Shown here one piece after another: positions 1 through 11,711 of a DNA stretch of 64,000 nucleotides; positions within the stretch are counted from its first letter, which is position 1, and each line of letters begins with the position of its first letter. Made by a program: the position numbers and the translations under genes. The notes beneath the pieces are model-generated. The model was not told the origin of the DNA and ran no database searches. It worked only from the letters and a program-made list of their open reading frames with translations. Source of the stretch: Orientallactaga sibirica (Eukaryota; Chordata; Mammalia; Rodentia; Dipodidae). The stretch lies in contig JAEOAD010000012.1 of NCBI GenBank assembly GCA_036365145.1, positions 42,996,501 to 43,060,500 of the forward strand. The letters run 5' to 3'.

Positions 1-300
1 TCCCTATCTAGTGGAGCCTTTGGAAGGTGGAGACTTAGGGAGGTGGATCCCTGCTAGAGGAGCTGTGTTTTTCTGGGTGAACCTTGGGATTGATTAGTCT
101 AGCCCATTGGTTGTTCAGTTCTGGTTCACTCTTTCAGCTCTGTCTGTGTGCTATGGTTTTGTGAAGTGAGCCAGTTTTCATGATTTTTATAACACTAATG
201 AAAAAGCCCTTCAAAGCTGTAAGCTTAAAATAAACCCTTTCTACCCATAAACTGCTCCTGGTCAGATGATTAGTCCCAGCAATGAGAAGGTAACTGCTAT
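1..300 (+). mobile_element. 3' part of a MaLR-like LTR, cut by the window start
   Basis: The stretch around 205-300 (GCTGTAAGCTTAAAATAAACCC, then CTGCTCCTGGTCAGATGATT and CCCAGCAATGAGAAGG) has the same order of blocks as the ends of the two LTRs at 2212-2559 and 3971-4323: a block ending in AATAAA, then GCTGCTCTTGGT-like and GCAATG-like blocks. It is therefore read as the 3' portion of a related plus-strand LTR whose 5' part is outside the window. The right boundary is approximate. Confidence 0.55.
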
Positions 301-2206
301 ACCTGGAAGTGGAGAGATTGCATCTCCAGTTTATCAGTCTCTTAATTCTTCTTCCTGCCTTTTAGGGGGTGGGGAGCTTTCTAATTCTCACTCACCTTCC
401 CAGGACACCAGGGATCAGCCTCACTAACTGTTTATGCTGTTTAGGATTATTTAGTGGCTCTATTATTGTTAACAGTATTTACCCATTTTCTGAGATTCTT
501 TAGATACCCTGTGGGCCTCAGGAGTAAGAAATAATGCTCCACATCTTAAGTAAACAGTTCATGTTGTGATACATTTTCTAAGATCTCTTAAGCATGCATC
601 CTGATACAACAGTAAATGCACTGAAGTTTGGCACTGCTTCAGATTTAAGGCTTGCCGAGTGTTTCACTTCTTTAACATTTTATTCTCCTCTAACTCATTC
701 ATAGCTTTAAGAATAAATTAAACTTGTGTTTTCATCAAGTATTATTTTGTCTTTATGGTTTTAATGTACCACATGTGTTAGCTCTTTGCTATAATTTCCA
801 TAGGAACAACTCAGCCTCTTCTTTTTCATGATCTCAGAACATTGTCTTCATTATCAAAACAGTTTACAAAGTTGTTTGTGGAAATCTTTTATTTGTGAAC
901 AGAATTTTTCCATCTTCCATCCTACTCCTGAGGGATCTGGAAGAACAATCCCTTTATCTCTTGGAATTAGACTTGGGGATGAGCAAGGCCTGTAGAATTT
1001 GCTACTGCCTGAAAGATTAGGCTTAAGAGAGGAGGGAAATAATTTAATGGCTCAAAGAAGGTAAAAGCACATGAGTATGAAATGTGCAATGGATTGTTTT
1101 GATATGTAGGTGAGGAAAATCAGAAGAGGGGGAAGAAGTCTATATAGAAAGACAAGGGTGATATGGTTTGCATCACAAACTGCCTCCAAAGTTGTCCTGT
1201 CACTGAGCCAAACTTCATATTCTTTCAGTCACTAGGTCTGTCTTTACTTGTCTTTAGGGTAAGTACTTAGCACAGATATTCATTTTCCTGTATCTTTTTT
1301 TTTTTAAGTTCCCTAATATTGTTTTCATTTCTCTTCGTATTTGACTATGCTTGACACAAAACACCCCAAGCTTCTTCAAACCTTGATTTGTCATTGAGTT
1401 CTAGCAGCTGTTCCTTGGATCCATCAACATGTCAAACTGTCAGGTGTTAAAACTGGAATGTGGGTATTTTTGTGACAGTGTAGATCATCATAGAAAGACA
1501 TGAACATTTCCATCCAGTATATTTTGTCAATACTACCACTTTACAACAGTAATTATATATCAAATGTATTATCAATGTGTAATATACTACTGTTGAGAAG
1601 AGAAATATACTAAAACCTACAGTCATTGTACTTTTGCATTTTTTTCATATATTTTCAGAAAAGTGAATTCATTGTGGTATATTATCTATTTCCTATGCAG
1701 ACAAATTGCAAGCATCCATCACTCTTTATTATTTGGACAATTAGTAGTGAGTAGAAATAAAAGCAGATCTGTGAAAAATATAGGAACTAGTAATCTATAT
1801 TATATATTTCTTTGAAATCTGGAAATTAGATTCTTATACATTTTAAGACTTTAATATGAACTGAAAGTTGTTTGAAAGTCAGACACCTAAGATTTACTTT
1901 TAATAAGAAAATGTATGTTCAAAAATTTATCCATCATATACAGTATTAATTTCACTTCAGTTGGTGTCATATGCCTAGTGCCCTGCATTTTCATATACCA
2001 CCAGGATCATTGAGACATCATACTAGACAAAATTTCATTTCATCCAATATTGAATCAGGCATTTCCTGCATTTAAGACAAAATATCTTCTTTATCCCTGT
2101 ATTTAAATGCTGATGCCTCAAGCTTTAGAACCTACTCCACACCAACCATATTTATGTCTTAAGGAGTTTTCTCTATATAACTTTTGTTATTTAGCTTTTA
2201 TTGTAA
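301..2206. other. no supported gene; unique AT-rich sequence
   Basis: Nearly 2 kb of AT-rich sequence. I see no coding frame of note, no SINE with recognisable head or tail, and no tandem repeat longer than a short T run near 1297. It may contain very diverged repeats that cannot be recognised by eye. Confidence 0.5.
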
Positions 2207-2211
2207 GATGA

Positions 2212-2559
2212 TGTGGTGGTTTGATGCAGGTGTCCCCCATAAACTCAGGTGTTCTGAGTGCTAGTCTCTCCAGCTGATGGCAGTTGGAAATTAATGCCTC
2301 CTGGAGGCAGTGTAATTTGGAGGCAGGTTTATGATAGGTGTTATAGCCAGTTTCCCCTTGCCAGTGTTTGACACACTCTCCTGTTGCTTTTTCCACCTTT
2401 TGTTGGCCAGGGGGTGATATCCATTTTCTGGTCATGCCATCATTTTACCCTGCCATCATGGAATTTCCCCTCGAGTCTATAAGCCAAAATAAATACTTTT
2501 TCCCCAGAGCTGCCATTGGTCACGTGAGTTCTGACAGCAACGTGAATCTGACTGCAACA
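2212..2559 (+). repeat. 5' LTR of the MaLR-like element
   Basis: Starts TGTGGTGGTTTGATG and ends ACTGCAACA. It contains AATAAA at about 2489 and aligns along its whole length with 3971-4323. The short open frames read through it are by-products of the LTR and do not represent genes. Confidence 0.75.
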
Positions 2560-2888
2560 GTAATGTTGATACAGAGATAGTGTTGCTGTTAGATATCTGA
2601 GTATGTGGTTTTGGCCTTTTGAAGCTGATCTTCAAGAGGAATGTGGAAGCATTTGAAACCTTGGCCTAAGAGATGACTTGCAATGCTGTATGTACAGCTT
2701 GATGGACTATTCTGGTCAGAGTTGAAAGACCTGAATGCAACAAGGACTATCAACTGTGAGGTTTGGCTTATGAGGGTGGGAAAGAGCTTTGCTTGGACTG
2801 GGCTAGAAACAGTTTGTGAGAGGCTTGCTGCTATGCCTGTGTTCTGAGACCTTGTAAAGGGTTGCAGTGTGTATAAATGGACTGGTGT

Positions 2889-3076
2889 CAGCTGGAGAGA
2901 TGGCTTAGTAGTGAAGGCATTTGCCTGCAAAGCCAAAGGACCCAGGTTCTATTCTCCAGGACCCACATTAGCCAGATGCACAGGAGGGTGCACACAGCTG
3001 GAGTTTCTTTGTAGTGACTGGAGGCTCTGGCACACCCTCTCTCTTTACCTATCTCTCCCTCTTTCCCTCTGTAAAA

Positions 3077-3109
<33 letters not shown>

Positions 3110-3137
3110 AAATACAAATATTTTAAAAAAAGAAACA
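2889..3137 (+). mobile_element. DIP-like SINE nested in the MaLR-like interior
   Basis: CAGCTGGAGAGATGGCTTAGTA head (tRNA-like), GGACCCAGGTTC (B-box region), CCAGATGCACAGGAGGGTGC middle, pyrimidine-rich CTCTCTCTTT stretch and an (AAAT)n tail. Flanked by the 9-bp direct repeat GACTGGTGT at 2880-2888 and 3138-3146, so the insertion ends are certain. Confidence 0.92.
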
Positions 3138-3970
3138 GACTGGTGTGTGTAGAGGGATGTGGCACAGAAATGAAATCTTTGGGCTGAAACTTCTGTCCAT
3201 TCAGTTGCAATTATATGAGATTACATCCACTGAGATTGGGCCAGCTGACTTGCACTAGGGCAACAGGAAGAATGTAGACTCTTTTGATGGGAACTGAGTG
3301 CACAAAGGGTGTCCTGTTCTTCAAAGACTGCTTTATTTCCCCCTGGATTAACAAATTAGCACTCTGTCTGGTATTGTGGAGTATAATAAATGCAGGAAAG
3401 AGAGGATCATTGAGTATGCAACATGGTCTTGTGTTTTAGAAATGGTCATGGACAGTGTGAAGCAGGTTTTCTGGATACCTGCATGGAGATCTGATGGAGC
3501 TGTGATGATGAACCGTGCCTTGTGGTGGAGACCTAGTGGAGATTTCAGGACCACAAGATGGATGCCAAGAAGAGCTGCAAGACCTGGGTGAAGTTTTCTA
3601 GGACTTTGAGTAGCCTAGCTGGAGGAGACTTATTGTTGGTTAGAATTATCAGATGTGGAGATTAGTCACTGGCTAGAGTTCTTGAACTTGGAGCTACAGA
3701 GTTTCATGTTTGCCCTGTTTAAATCAAGTATTGATTGAATATTTCTTTGCTATACCCAATGCTATCTTTTGCAGTGTGAATGAGTATTATGTACCATCAT
3801 GGGTTGTTTTGGGGATTTTTGGTATTATGGCTCAGTTAAAAGACCTTAGATTATGAGGATGTTTGAACATCACTGGGATTTATTTAAAACTATAGGGACT
3901 TTTACAGTTGGAAGAATGCATTGCATTTTATATCATGGATCATTATCAGTTTATGGTGGCCAGGGAAGAA

Positions 3971-4323
3971 TATGGTGGCTTGATTCAAGTCTACCCCATA
4001 AACTTACGTATTCTGAATGCTAGTCTCTCCAACTGATGGCAATTGGAAATTAATGCCTCCTGGAGGCAGTGTATTGTTGGGGGTGGGATTATGGGTATTA
4101 TAGCCAGTTTCTCCTTACTAGTGTTTGGCACACTATCTTGTTGCTATTGTCCACTTTACGTTGGTCAGGGGGTGATGTCCACCCTCTGCTCAGGCTATCA
4201 TTTTCCCCTGCCATCATGGAGCTTCCTCAGAGTCTGTAAGCCAAAATAAACCCCTTCCCCCCCCCCCCCAAAGCTGCTCTTGGTTGGGTAGTTTCTGCAA
4301 GCAATGCAAACCTGACTGCATCA
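3971..4323 (+). repeat. 3' LTR of the MaLR-like element
   Basis: Direct repeat of 2212-2559 with scattered differences. It starts TATGGTGGCTTG and ends ACTGCATCA, followed at once by the GATGA target duplication. A C-run at about 4256-4269 has replaced the TTTTCCCC of the left copy. Confidence 0.75.
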
Positions 4324-4328
4324 GATGA

Positions 4329-4965
4329 ATACTGATAACCTCACTGACAAGGATTCACAGTGTAATTGTGGCATGGAAGAGGAAAGATAAGAGTATAACT
4401 CAATGGGAATATGACTGTTAGGCAATATGTTCAAACAATAAAGTTCTCAAAAAATGCCAACTCTTGGATTGTTTTTGTTAGCTACACAGAAGAGTAAATT
4501 TCTATAGGTATCATAACCTCTGAGATAAAATAGTTCCTTCCTAATTTGTCAAACATCAGAATTATTTGATGTAAATGAATTAAAATTTTAGACAATATGC
4601 AATAGTATTTTTCTTCTCTAAGGGAGTGGAACTGACAGGTTCATAGTATAAATAGTCTGAAGTCCACGTTTCAATTGTTGAGAAGCAAAATATTCCAAAA
4701 GAGAAACTACTATAGCTGAACCTAGACAAATACATTTAAGATTGTGAACTTCTGCTATCATAGGAATCTGTGGTAAATTACCAGTATTTAGCAATGTATA
4801 TTAAATGAGGGACAAGGTTACATTAAATAATTAGAAAAGGTCCCATTCTAACTAACATCTGTAATGTGATTACACATTTGAAATTTTAAAATATAAATTT
4901 ATGAACATACTTCCATATATTCCAATGGAAAAGCTAAAGTATATGACTGAAGAATAAAATTTTTA
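4329..4965. other. no supported feature
   Basis: Unique AT-rich sequence between the MaLR-like element and a B1 fragment. No gene or repeat is recognised. Confidence 0.5.
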
Positions 4966-5057
4966 CCCAGGTGTGGTGGTGCATGCCTTAAATCCCTGCA
5001 ATTGGGGCTGAAGTAGGAAAATCGCCATGAGTTCAAGGCCAGCCTGAGAGTATATGG
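4966..5057 (+). mobile_element. B1 SINE, 3'-truncated
   Basis: CAGGTGTGGTGGTGCATGCC followed by GAGTTCAAGGCCAGCCTGAGAG is the B1 (7SL-derived) signature. The right half that should follow, ending in GAGACCCT and a tail, is missing. Confidence 0.8.
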
Positions 5058-6698
5058 AAATACTTCCTTCCATAATGATAAAGCTGGTATGAAAGTAACA
5101 TTACTCTTTCAGAACTACAGTGTACGCATATACTTAATGAACAGGTACAGAGCATTTATTTCAATAATTTGAGCATATACTAAAGTGAAGTACTATGTTT
5201 TGAATATAGCCTCTTTATTTTAGTGGTAGACATGCCCCACACATGTTCTATGCAGTGTTTTTGTGGCTTTGTTGTGCATTTGTCAAGGCTTTGTTGATAA
5301 AATCAGGGTTATGTAGATAGAATCAGGTGTATATAGATGAGGACTGAATTCAAAACTTAGCTTCTGAGCCTGAGCTATATTTTGAAATAATCTTTTCCTT
5401 AAATGTTGTAAATACATTGAAATAGAATAGCATTCAGAATTAAGCCATGGGAATGTAACATATACTCATAAAAATAATGGAGGCAATAGGTATTTCTTAT
5501 ATTAAAAAATGCCTATTTCCAGTGGATGCCTCTTATCCCATGTCTTCAAGGTGTACTTGTTAAGTTAATGGTTGATGTCCACTATGCCCATACTGTCAAT
5601 TATGAAATTCTGCTTCACAAATTTTCAACATGTTTTTAAGAATGTTTACTACATATCTGCTAATTTTGTAGAAAAACTAGAGCATGCTATCTACTCCGGA
5701 CACTTATATTCTTTAAAGTAGCTAATATACCATGGACAGTGATTAATAAAACAGCACTGTGAAGTGGGTATCTCTTTTGGAAAGCTAGGCAGGTTGGGGA
5801 CAGTGCTCTTCAGAGTGTGTGTTCATGCAGCAATTTTTATCTGCACCCTAGACCAGTGAAAAGAGCTTAGAGATAGTGGCCTTTCTTAGTGTTTCTGTGT
5901 TCTCTCTATACTTCTAATTCCAATTTCATAACTTGCAGAAATAAACAGAATTAATTTGCCTCCTTTGCTAATGAACTCTGTTGACTTCAACATTTTTACT
6001 TATGTACTTATATGGGTTTAGACTTATGTGTACATGTGTATATTTGAATTATCTGTGAGTCTTGTTCCAGGCAGATCCATATACAATGGGTTTGGGTTTC
6101 AAATTAGCTCCTGAGATAACAAGCAATGATGAATTATTTTATTAAACTAAAATTATTCATTTTAAGTGCAAGGAGGAAGCTCACCCATCTGTACTAGTAG
6201 TGAACTGTCAATAGATGCTGCCTGTCATGGTTTGGATTAGTAGAATCATGTGAATCTTAAAAAAAAAAATAGAAAGATTGTCAGAAATCAGAAATAAAGA
6301 AGTTAAAAGTGACAAACAATCAGAACTGGAGAGCACCTTGGAGGAAACTCATTTCTGAGCCTATGCAGAAAACATACAGTCACTCCATCTGCCAAAACCA
6401 CAGCCAGTCATCTTGCCTGGAGGACAACAGTGGACAGCCAAAACAGTGGCACAATATAATCTAAGCAAACTGTAATGAACAGTTGGCAAGGGCATTTTTT
6501 TCTGATGGGCTCAAGTAACCAACTGTGATTGGCACTGATGTTTAAATATTGAGGACATGTGGTTGAAAGCCAGCAGAACTACATTTAAATTTTCATTTTT
6601 ACTTTAAAACATATTTTTGCCTAGATGTGACTTAACAAACCAGTTTTCATTAGTAAATGGGCTTTTCCACTGACATTGATAAGTTCCCCAAAACTGTA

Positions 6699-6737
<39 letters not shown>

Positions 6738-8239
6738 GCTATGCGTGAAATCACTAAATTTGTAGCTGTTGAAATATAAGATACACAGACTTTGAGAGAA
6801 CTTTAAATGCTTCAACTATTAATCAAGTCTCTTTTATAATTATGGGGATAGTGTAGTTGATAGCATTCAATTTTCCTGATGAAAACTATGTTTTTTTAAT
6901 GAACAAATATATTTATTTCCTTTATTTAAAAAGCTCTGTCTTCCTCCTGGGATTTTTGAAAGGGAAATGATCCTTATGACTGATAATAGTAACTTACCTT
7001 TAGCTATCTTTCATCACTTTATTGATTTATCAATTTTCTTGCACTCTTTTCTCTGATTTCATTTAGTATTTGGGTGCATAATATTGATTTAATTCAGTGG
7101 TCAATTTGCATTTAGTTTGTATTTGGTTCAGTAGAAGCACTCGTAGTATTGGGAATTAACAAGGACATTCAGAGATCAAAGTCTCAGTCATCTGTTGCAC
7201 CTTCCTTAAAAGCAAATACTTAGTGGGTGAGGAGAGACTTGTCCCCATGTGCTAATTAAAGGTTATTTAAATGCTCAGTAATTGTGAAAACAACACTGCT
7301 AAAATACAATCATTTCATAATTCTTTTGTAGCAACAATTCTGTATGAAGACCCTGGTGTTTATTGCTTACATTGTCAATGAGAAGAGAATGAAGGGGGTG
7401 TCATTTTCTCCCCATATGAAATCCATGCTTTCATTCCTATTATCCATTCATCTGTGTTAACAATTCAGTGGCAGTTTGTAGTTTCTACCTGTCAAAATTA
7501 TGTCAGATTTATTTCATATTTTAAGATGTTCATCCAGTATAATAAGCAAAATGTATAATAACAATATAACAGAACACAAATTTACCAAGACAAGATCATA
7601 TAGGTTATGGGGCTTTTTTTCCTGAAAAATCCTGCTGGTCCAAAATACATTTTAATAAAATTTCTTCTCACATTTTGGTATTTTTGTGTTAACAGAACAG
7701 ATGCTATCTTAGAAAGAAATGCAAGAAGAATTATCTGAAATCTCCCTTCGCTCTCTCTGAAAACTAAGTGACAAGCTTTTTAGAGAGATGATGAATGTAA
7801 CCTAGTGTTTCTGAACAGGAATTTTTTGGAGGAGGGGCATCTAATTAACCAGTGTAAACCACTTCTATTCAAACACTCCAGAAAGATAACAGCAGTCACA
7901 AATGTTAAATATCTGTTTTGCTTTCCTTTGCTTACTCATGCATTTATTCAACACTTGCTATGGCAGTTTATCTAAAATTAGGTCCAAAGTAATTTACGCA
8001 GCCATGTCCTATGCGAGAGAGTCTGTAGAAAGCTTTAAATCATAGTGACAGCCATTAGAACTTGCTTAAAGGAAATGCATTTCTGAATAACTCCAGAGGA
8101 AACAATGGGGGGAAAGGAGCCTATGCTTATATCCATAAGGGCTCATAAAGAATTACTCAGCATTCAGATATGTGCTTTTTTTGAAAGACTGGAGTAGGAT
8201 GTATTATTTCTGTGTTTTCATATACCTATTTAAAAGGGA
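5058..8239. other. unique AT-rich sequence with a 32-bp A run
   Basis: No gene is recognised in about 3.2 kb. The only obvious structure is an A run at about 6702-6732, which could be the tail of an unrecognised retroposed sequence on the plus strand. I could not identify a source or matching target duplications. Confidence 0.5.
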
Positions 8240-8480
8240 ATAATAGCATACCTTCATTGAGCTTTTATTCTGTGTCAGGTACACATTTTGGATGTTTTGG
8301 ATGTATTATAGTATTCAATTTTCATTTTTTGGGTGAAACAAACTTTATTGCTTCTCTTCCTTAACTGATGAAGAAATAACAGTGCAGAGAGGTTAAATAA
8401 TTAGCTCAATATTATTACCTACATAGGTAGGGGTAGACCATTCTGATTCTGCACACTGGTTCCTAACTTCTCAGATGTTT
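8240..8480 (-). mobile_element. MIR SINE (ancient mammalian)
   Basis: Read on the plus strand, TTCATTGAGCTTTTATTCTG, CAGGTAC, GATGAAGAAATAACAGTGCA, GAGAGGTTAAATAATTAGCTC and TCTGATTCTGCACACTGGTTC follow in the order of a reverse-complemented MIR (tattgagc...gatgaggaaac...gcagagaggttaag...). Divergence is high, as expected for an element older than the eutherian radiation. Confidence 0.75.
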
Positions 8481-8993
8481 CTCCTCCAGCCTACAACTGC
8501 TGTTCCTATCAGGAGCGTTGGCTCTGTCGTGATTCCAGAGGCCACAGATGAACCATGATCATTCCAGAACTGCTAATAGATACTTTTATAGTTGGATCTA
8601 TTGTACATTTCTTAATTTCAAAAAACATAATTGAACAAGGAATCTAATTATCGATGTGTTGCTTGATGATTTAAAATATGCCAAAAACTATGAAAATGAT
8701 GGCTTCCTGTAATGCATGAATGTAATAGTTGAATGCTGCTATCTTAGGTCCAGAATGTTGGATGAATTGTTATAATTTAAAGAATAAGAATTGAGGCAAT
8801 TAATTTTACTATAAAAATACAGTGCATCAGTGCATATTGTACCATGAAAATATCAAGAAACTCATAGTTTTAAAACACATTCTTAAAAATATTTTTTATT
8901 TTTATTTTATTATTTTATTTTTATTTTTATTTATTTATTTGAGAGACAGAGAAATAGGCAGAGAGAGCCAGAGAGAGAGAATGGGCACTCCAG

Positions 8994-9363
8994 TATTAGG
9001 TGGGACCGTACTCAGAACAAAGGACCAACACAGTGACCACACCTGCCTATGGCCATGTTCCCCACATTCCTCATTGGAAATGAGCCAGTGGTCTCAAGAT
9101 TCCCTGGCCGGGCACCAGCCAATCCCATACCCCCGCTCCCTCCTTGAAACAGCTACATTCCCAAGCCTTCCTCTTGTTCTTAACTAACACGTCATCTTCC
9201 CCTGCCCAAGCCTTTAAAGGACCTCCATCTTGGGTTCCAGGCGCGAGTTCTCAGGCCTCATGTCTCCAGACCAGTGAACCTCGCCCAATAGTTGTGCCAA
9301 TAAACCTGGACTAACTTTGTTAATCTGGTCTGATCTGGTTCTTCACATCTGTCAAGCCTATCA
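8994..9363 (+). repeat. 5' LTR of the endogenous retrovirus
   Basis: Starts TATTAGG (TGTTAGG in the right copy) and ends CCTATCA. It contains a TATA-like TTTAAAGG near 9212, AATAAA at 9299-9304 and a CCAATCCC box. It pairs with 10309-10679 along its full length. Confidence 0.85.
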
Positions 9364-9366
9364 TGA

Positions 9367-9382
9367 GGTACCAAAACCCGGG
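9367..9382 (+). other. primer-binding-site-like segment
   Basis: GGTACCAAAACCCGGG lies 3 bp after the LTR's terminal CA, where a retroviral primer-binding site belongs. Its form resembles the GGTGCCGAAACCCGGGA type used by tRNA-Arg-primed class I elements. The tRNA assignment is tentative. Confidence 0.5.
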
Positions 9383-9399
9383 CCCCACCTCCCTTAGGT

Positions 9400-10296
9400 T
9401 CTCTAGCCACCCTGCTGCTAATTAACCTGGTCCCCACCCTCTGGGCCTCTGACTGTACTTCACCTCCCTGTGAGTTTCAATTTCAGGTCTGGACCCTAAA
9501 TGACAAGGGGCAACAAACTTCCCTACCCAACTGCACTTCATGTCCATTTAGCTCCTGTAATGAGGTTCACTTGACCTTTGATGCTGTCTCCACATGTCCT
9601 CATTAGTGTGCCAGAAACCAGGTCTCCCCAAAATGCCACAACCCTGGGGGATGGGAAGGCTGCCCATCTTGGTCATGCAAATATCACTTTAATAAGGAGA
9701 GTCAACTAGAGAACAGGGAGGGTTGGACCCCTATCACATCTGTGTCATTATTCTGAGGTAATGATACATACAGGGCACCTCCAGAAGAAAAACCACAAAC
9801 CCTGAACCAGTATCAATGGAAAAATGCCACCTTTATCATACAGAATCTCAATGCCTGGCAGAGCCGCATAGCACAAGTTGGATTCAACTTCATCCTGGGC
9901 CACATGGAAGGGGGTAACCTATCACTTTCTCAGGGAAGAATGCTGCTGTTACATTAATGAATCAGGTCTGATGGAAGCATGAATAAAAGTGCTCCAGACA
10001 CTGGCAGAAGACCTCAAATGCCATTTCAATGGCCAGACACCCTCTTCTATCTAGCTGGTGGCAATCCATGCCTCTATCCTGGCTCGTCTCCTTATGGGGC
10101 CAATAATAATGATCTGTCTTTTTCTTCTTCATAGCCCCTTGCTTCCTGAAAAGTTTCCAGAGCGGCCACCAATCAGATGCTCCTATACTCATAGGTTTCC
10201 TTGAACTTGGACCTGCCAACTCCCGACACTCCCTCCCCTACATCCTCGCTGACAAGCTTGAAGTAGACAGAGTTTGAGTTGGCACCCATATACACA
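9400..10296 (+). pseudogene. env: degenerate envelope remnant of the endogenous retrovirus
   Basis: One frame from about 9409 shows a hydrophobic leader-like run (ATLLLINLVPTLWAS) followed by a cysteine-rich stretch compatible with the start of a surface subunit, and stops at about 9604. Downstream, near 9937-9972, another frame has a run of adjacent cysteines followed by YINESG, matching the position of the CX6CC disulfide segment of class I transmembrane subunits, preceded by a heptad-like helix region. Multiple stops and frameshifts break it, and no complete subunit can be read. The sequence starts unusually close to the primer-binding site, so gag, pol and the usual leader are gone. The envelope identity is an inference from motif order. 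Confidence 0.6.
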
Positions 10297-10308
10297 AAGC
10301 AGGTGGGA

Positions 10309-10679
10309 TGTTAGGAGGGAGCATGCTCACAACAAAGAACCAATATGGTGACCACACCTGCTGACGGCCACATTCCCCACATTCCTCAGTGGGACTTGAG
10401 CCAGCGGTCTCAAGACTCCCCAGCAGGGCACCAGCCAATCCCATACCCCCGCTCCCTCCTTGCAACAGTTACATTCCCAAGCCTTCCTCTTGTTCCTAAC
10501 TAACACGCCATCTTCCCCTGCCCAAGCCTTTAGAGGACCTCCATCTTAGGTTCCAGGCATGAGTTCTCCAGCCTCATGTCTCCAGACCAGTGAACCTCGC
10601 CCAAGAGTTGTGCCAATAAACCTGGACTAACTTTGTTAATCTGGTCTGATCTGGTTTTTCGCATCCATCAAGCCTATCA
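10309..10679 (+). repeat. 3' LTR of the endogenous retrovirus
   Basis: Direct copy of 8994-9363, from TGTTAGGAGGGAGC to AGCCTATCA. AATAAA lies at about 10616. Differences from the left LTR are scattered point changes, so some time has passed since insertion. Confidence 0.87.
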
Positions 10680-10832
10680 GCCAGGACCTCCAGCCACTGA
10701 AAACGAACTCCAGATGCATGTGCCCCCTTGTGCATCTGGCTTATGTGGGTCCTGGGGAACTGAACCTGGGTCCTTTGTCTTTACAGGCCTTAACCACTAA
10801 GCCAACTCTCCAGCCCTAAAATACATTTCTTA

Positions 10833-11702
10833 TGGCTGTATGAGGCTATAACATATTTAGAAGGTTAGTGGTAGAATTACAAAAATGATTATTATAAAAG
10901 TTTCCATAGATTAGATGTTCTAACCATGGGCACAAAAGTAGCTAGGAGGAAACATGTTTCACATCTTACTTAAAACCAAAGGTTTTAATGTTTAATAAAT
11001 GTTGTATAATAATTTTTCACCTTTAAGAATATATATTGGCAAAGAACATCATAGAAAATTGAAAACAAATGTTACTGGACTTTAGCAATAAAATGTTATC
11101 ACGTGTTTTGTCCTTAGGATTTTCTATAAGCAAGAGAAAACTGTAACAGAGTTCCCTTATCATAGGAAATATATTCCAAGACTTTGGAGGGTGTCTCTAA
11201 CTGAAGGTAGCCGTAAACTCAAGCTATGGTGCAATTTTTATTATTCTGCATAAATATCTAGGATACAATTTAGTTTATAAGTTAGATATTGTAAAAGATT
11301 CTGAAGTTATAAAAATTTAGAACAGTTAGGACGCTGCATTGGAATAAAGCAGCCAGCACTGATATTCTAGAAACCTGAAGATATTATTGGGTAAAATGAG
11401 TAATACTTGAGCACTTTAATAGTGCAAAGGTTGATCTGATAACAGAGACAGCCAAGAAGTCATTAGCAGGTGAGTGAAACAAACAGCAAAGAAACACTGG
11501 ATAAATGGATGATTCACATCCAGGCAGGAAAACACTGGGGGTACAAAAGTTCATCCCATGACTCAGGACTGTATACAATTGGAAATTTATTACTTATTTC
11601 CAGAAATTGCAATTTAATATTTTCATATTGTACATGCCCAAGGATAATGGGAAGTACATATTGTGATGCCTCTGAAAAGGGAAGAGATACAACATCAAAA
11701 AT
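10833..11702. other. no supported feature
   Basis: Unique AT-rich sequence. Short open frames on both strands at 11384-11739 overlap each other and partly run into the next SINE. They show no recognisable protein. Confidence 0.5.
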
Positions 11703-11711
11703 TCTTTGCAA

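Larger units (their letters stand above)
2207..4328 (+). mobile_element. complete MaLR-like LTR retrotransposon with 5-bp target duplication
   Basis: Two direct LTRs (2212-2559 and 3971-4323) flank about 1.4 kb of internal sequence, and the whole is bracketed by a perfect 5-bp direct repeat GATGA (2207-2211 and 4324-4328). LTR ends are TG...CA (TA...CA in the right copy). The LTR layout (TGTGGTGGTTTG head, a CCCCCATAAACTCA block, AAGCCAAAATAAA with the polyadenylation signal, then GCTGCCATTGGTCA) is that of MaLR/MLT1-type LTRs. The interior has no open frame for gag or pol, as expected for non-autonomous MaLRs. A DIP-like SINE is nested at 2889-3137. The LTR copies differ by many substitutions and small indels, so the element is old. 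Confidence 0.8.
8994..10679 (+). mobile_element. class-I-like endogenous retrovirus, gag/pol deleted
   Basis: Two direct LTRs of 370 and 371 bp (8994-9363, 10309-10679) enclose 945 bp of internal sequence. A primer-binding-site-like segment follows the left LTR at 9367-9382, and a purine-rich stretch lies just before the right LTR (about 10297-10308). Target duplication is CCAG, or 5 bp TCCAG/GCCAG with one mismatch. No gag, protease or polymerase similarity is visible. The interior reads as remnants of an envelope gene. It inserted into an older SINE, which dates it as younger than that SINE. It is defective and cannot encode a virus. Class I (gamma-like) placement rests on the primer-binding site and on the envelope motif, so it is moderately sure. 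Confidence 0.85.
8888..10816 (-). mobile_element. DIP-like SINE split by an endogenous retrovirus
   Basis: The minus-strand SINE begins at the T/A-rich tail (8888), runs through GAGAGAGAGAATGGGCACTCCAG to 8993, and resumes at 10681 with CCAGGACCTCCAGCCACTG, ending CTCTCCAGCCC at 10816. The 1.7 kb between is a retroviral insertion. Flanks TAAAACACATTCTTA (near 8871) and TAAAATACATTTCTTA (10817 on) look like its own imperfect target duplication. Confidence 0.88.

Noticed and set aside
6690..6735. A run as evidence for a second processed pseudogene
   Set aside because: No polyadenylation signal at the right distance, no recognisable coding sequence upstream and no target duplication found.
7930..7980. 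CATTTATTCAACACTTGCTATG resembling the MIR/L2 end motif
   Set aside because: Only about 30 bp match, and no further blocks follow in order.
9962..10465. Two minus-strand open frames of 75-85 codons
   Set aside because: They lie antisense to the envelope remnant and 3' LTR of the endogenous retrovirus and resemble no protein.
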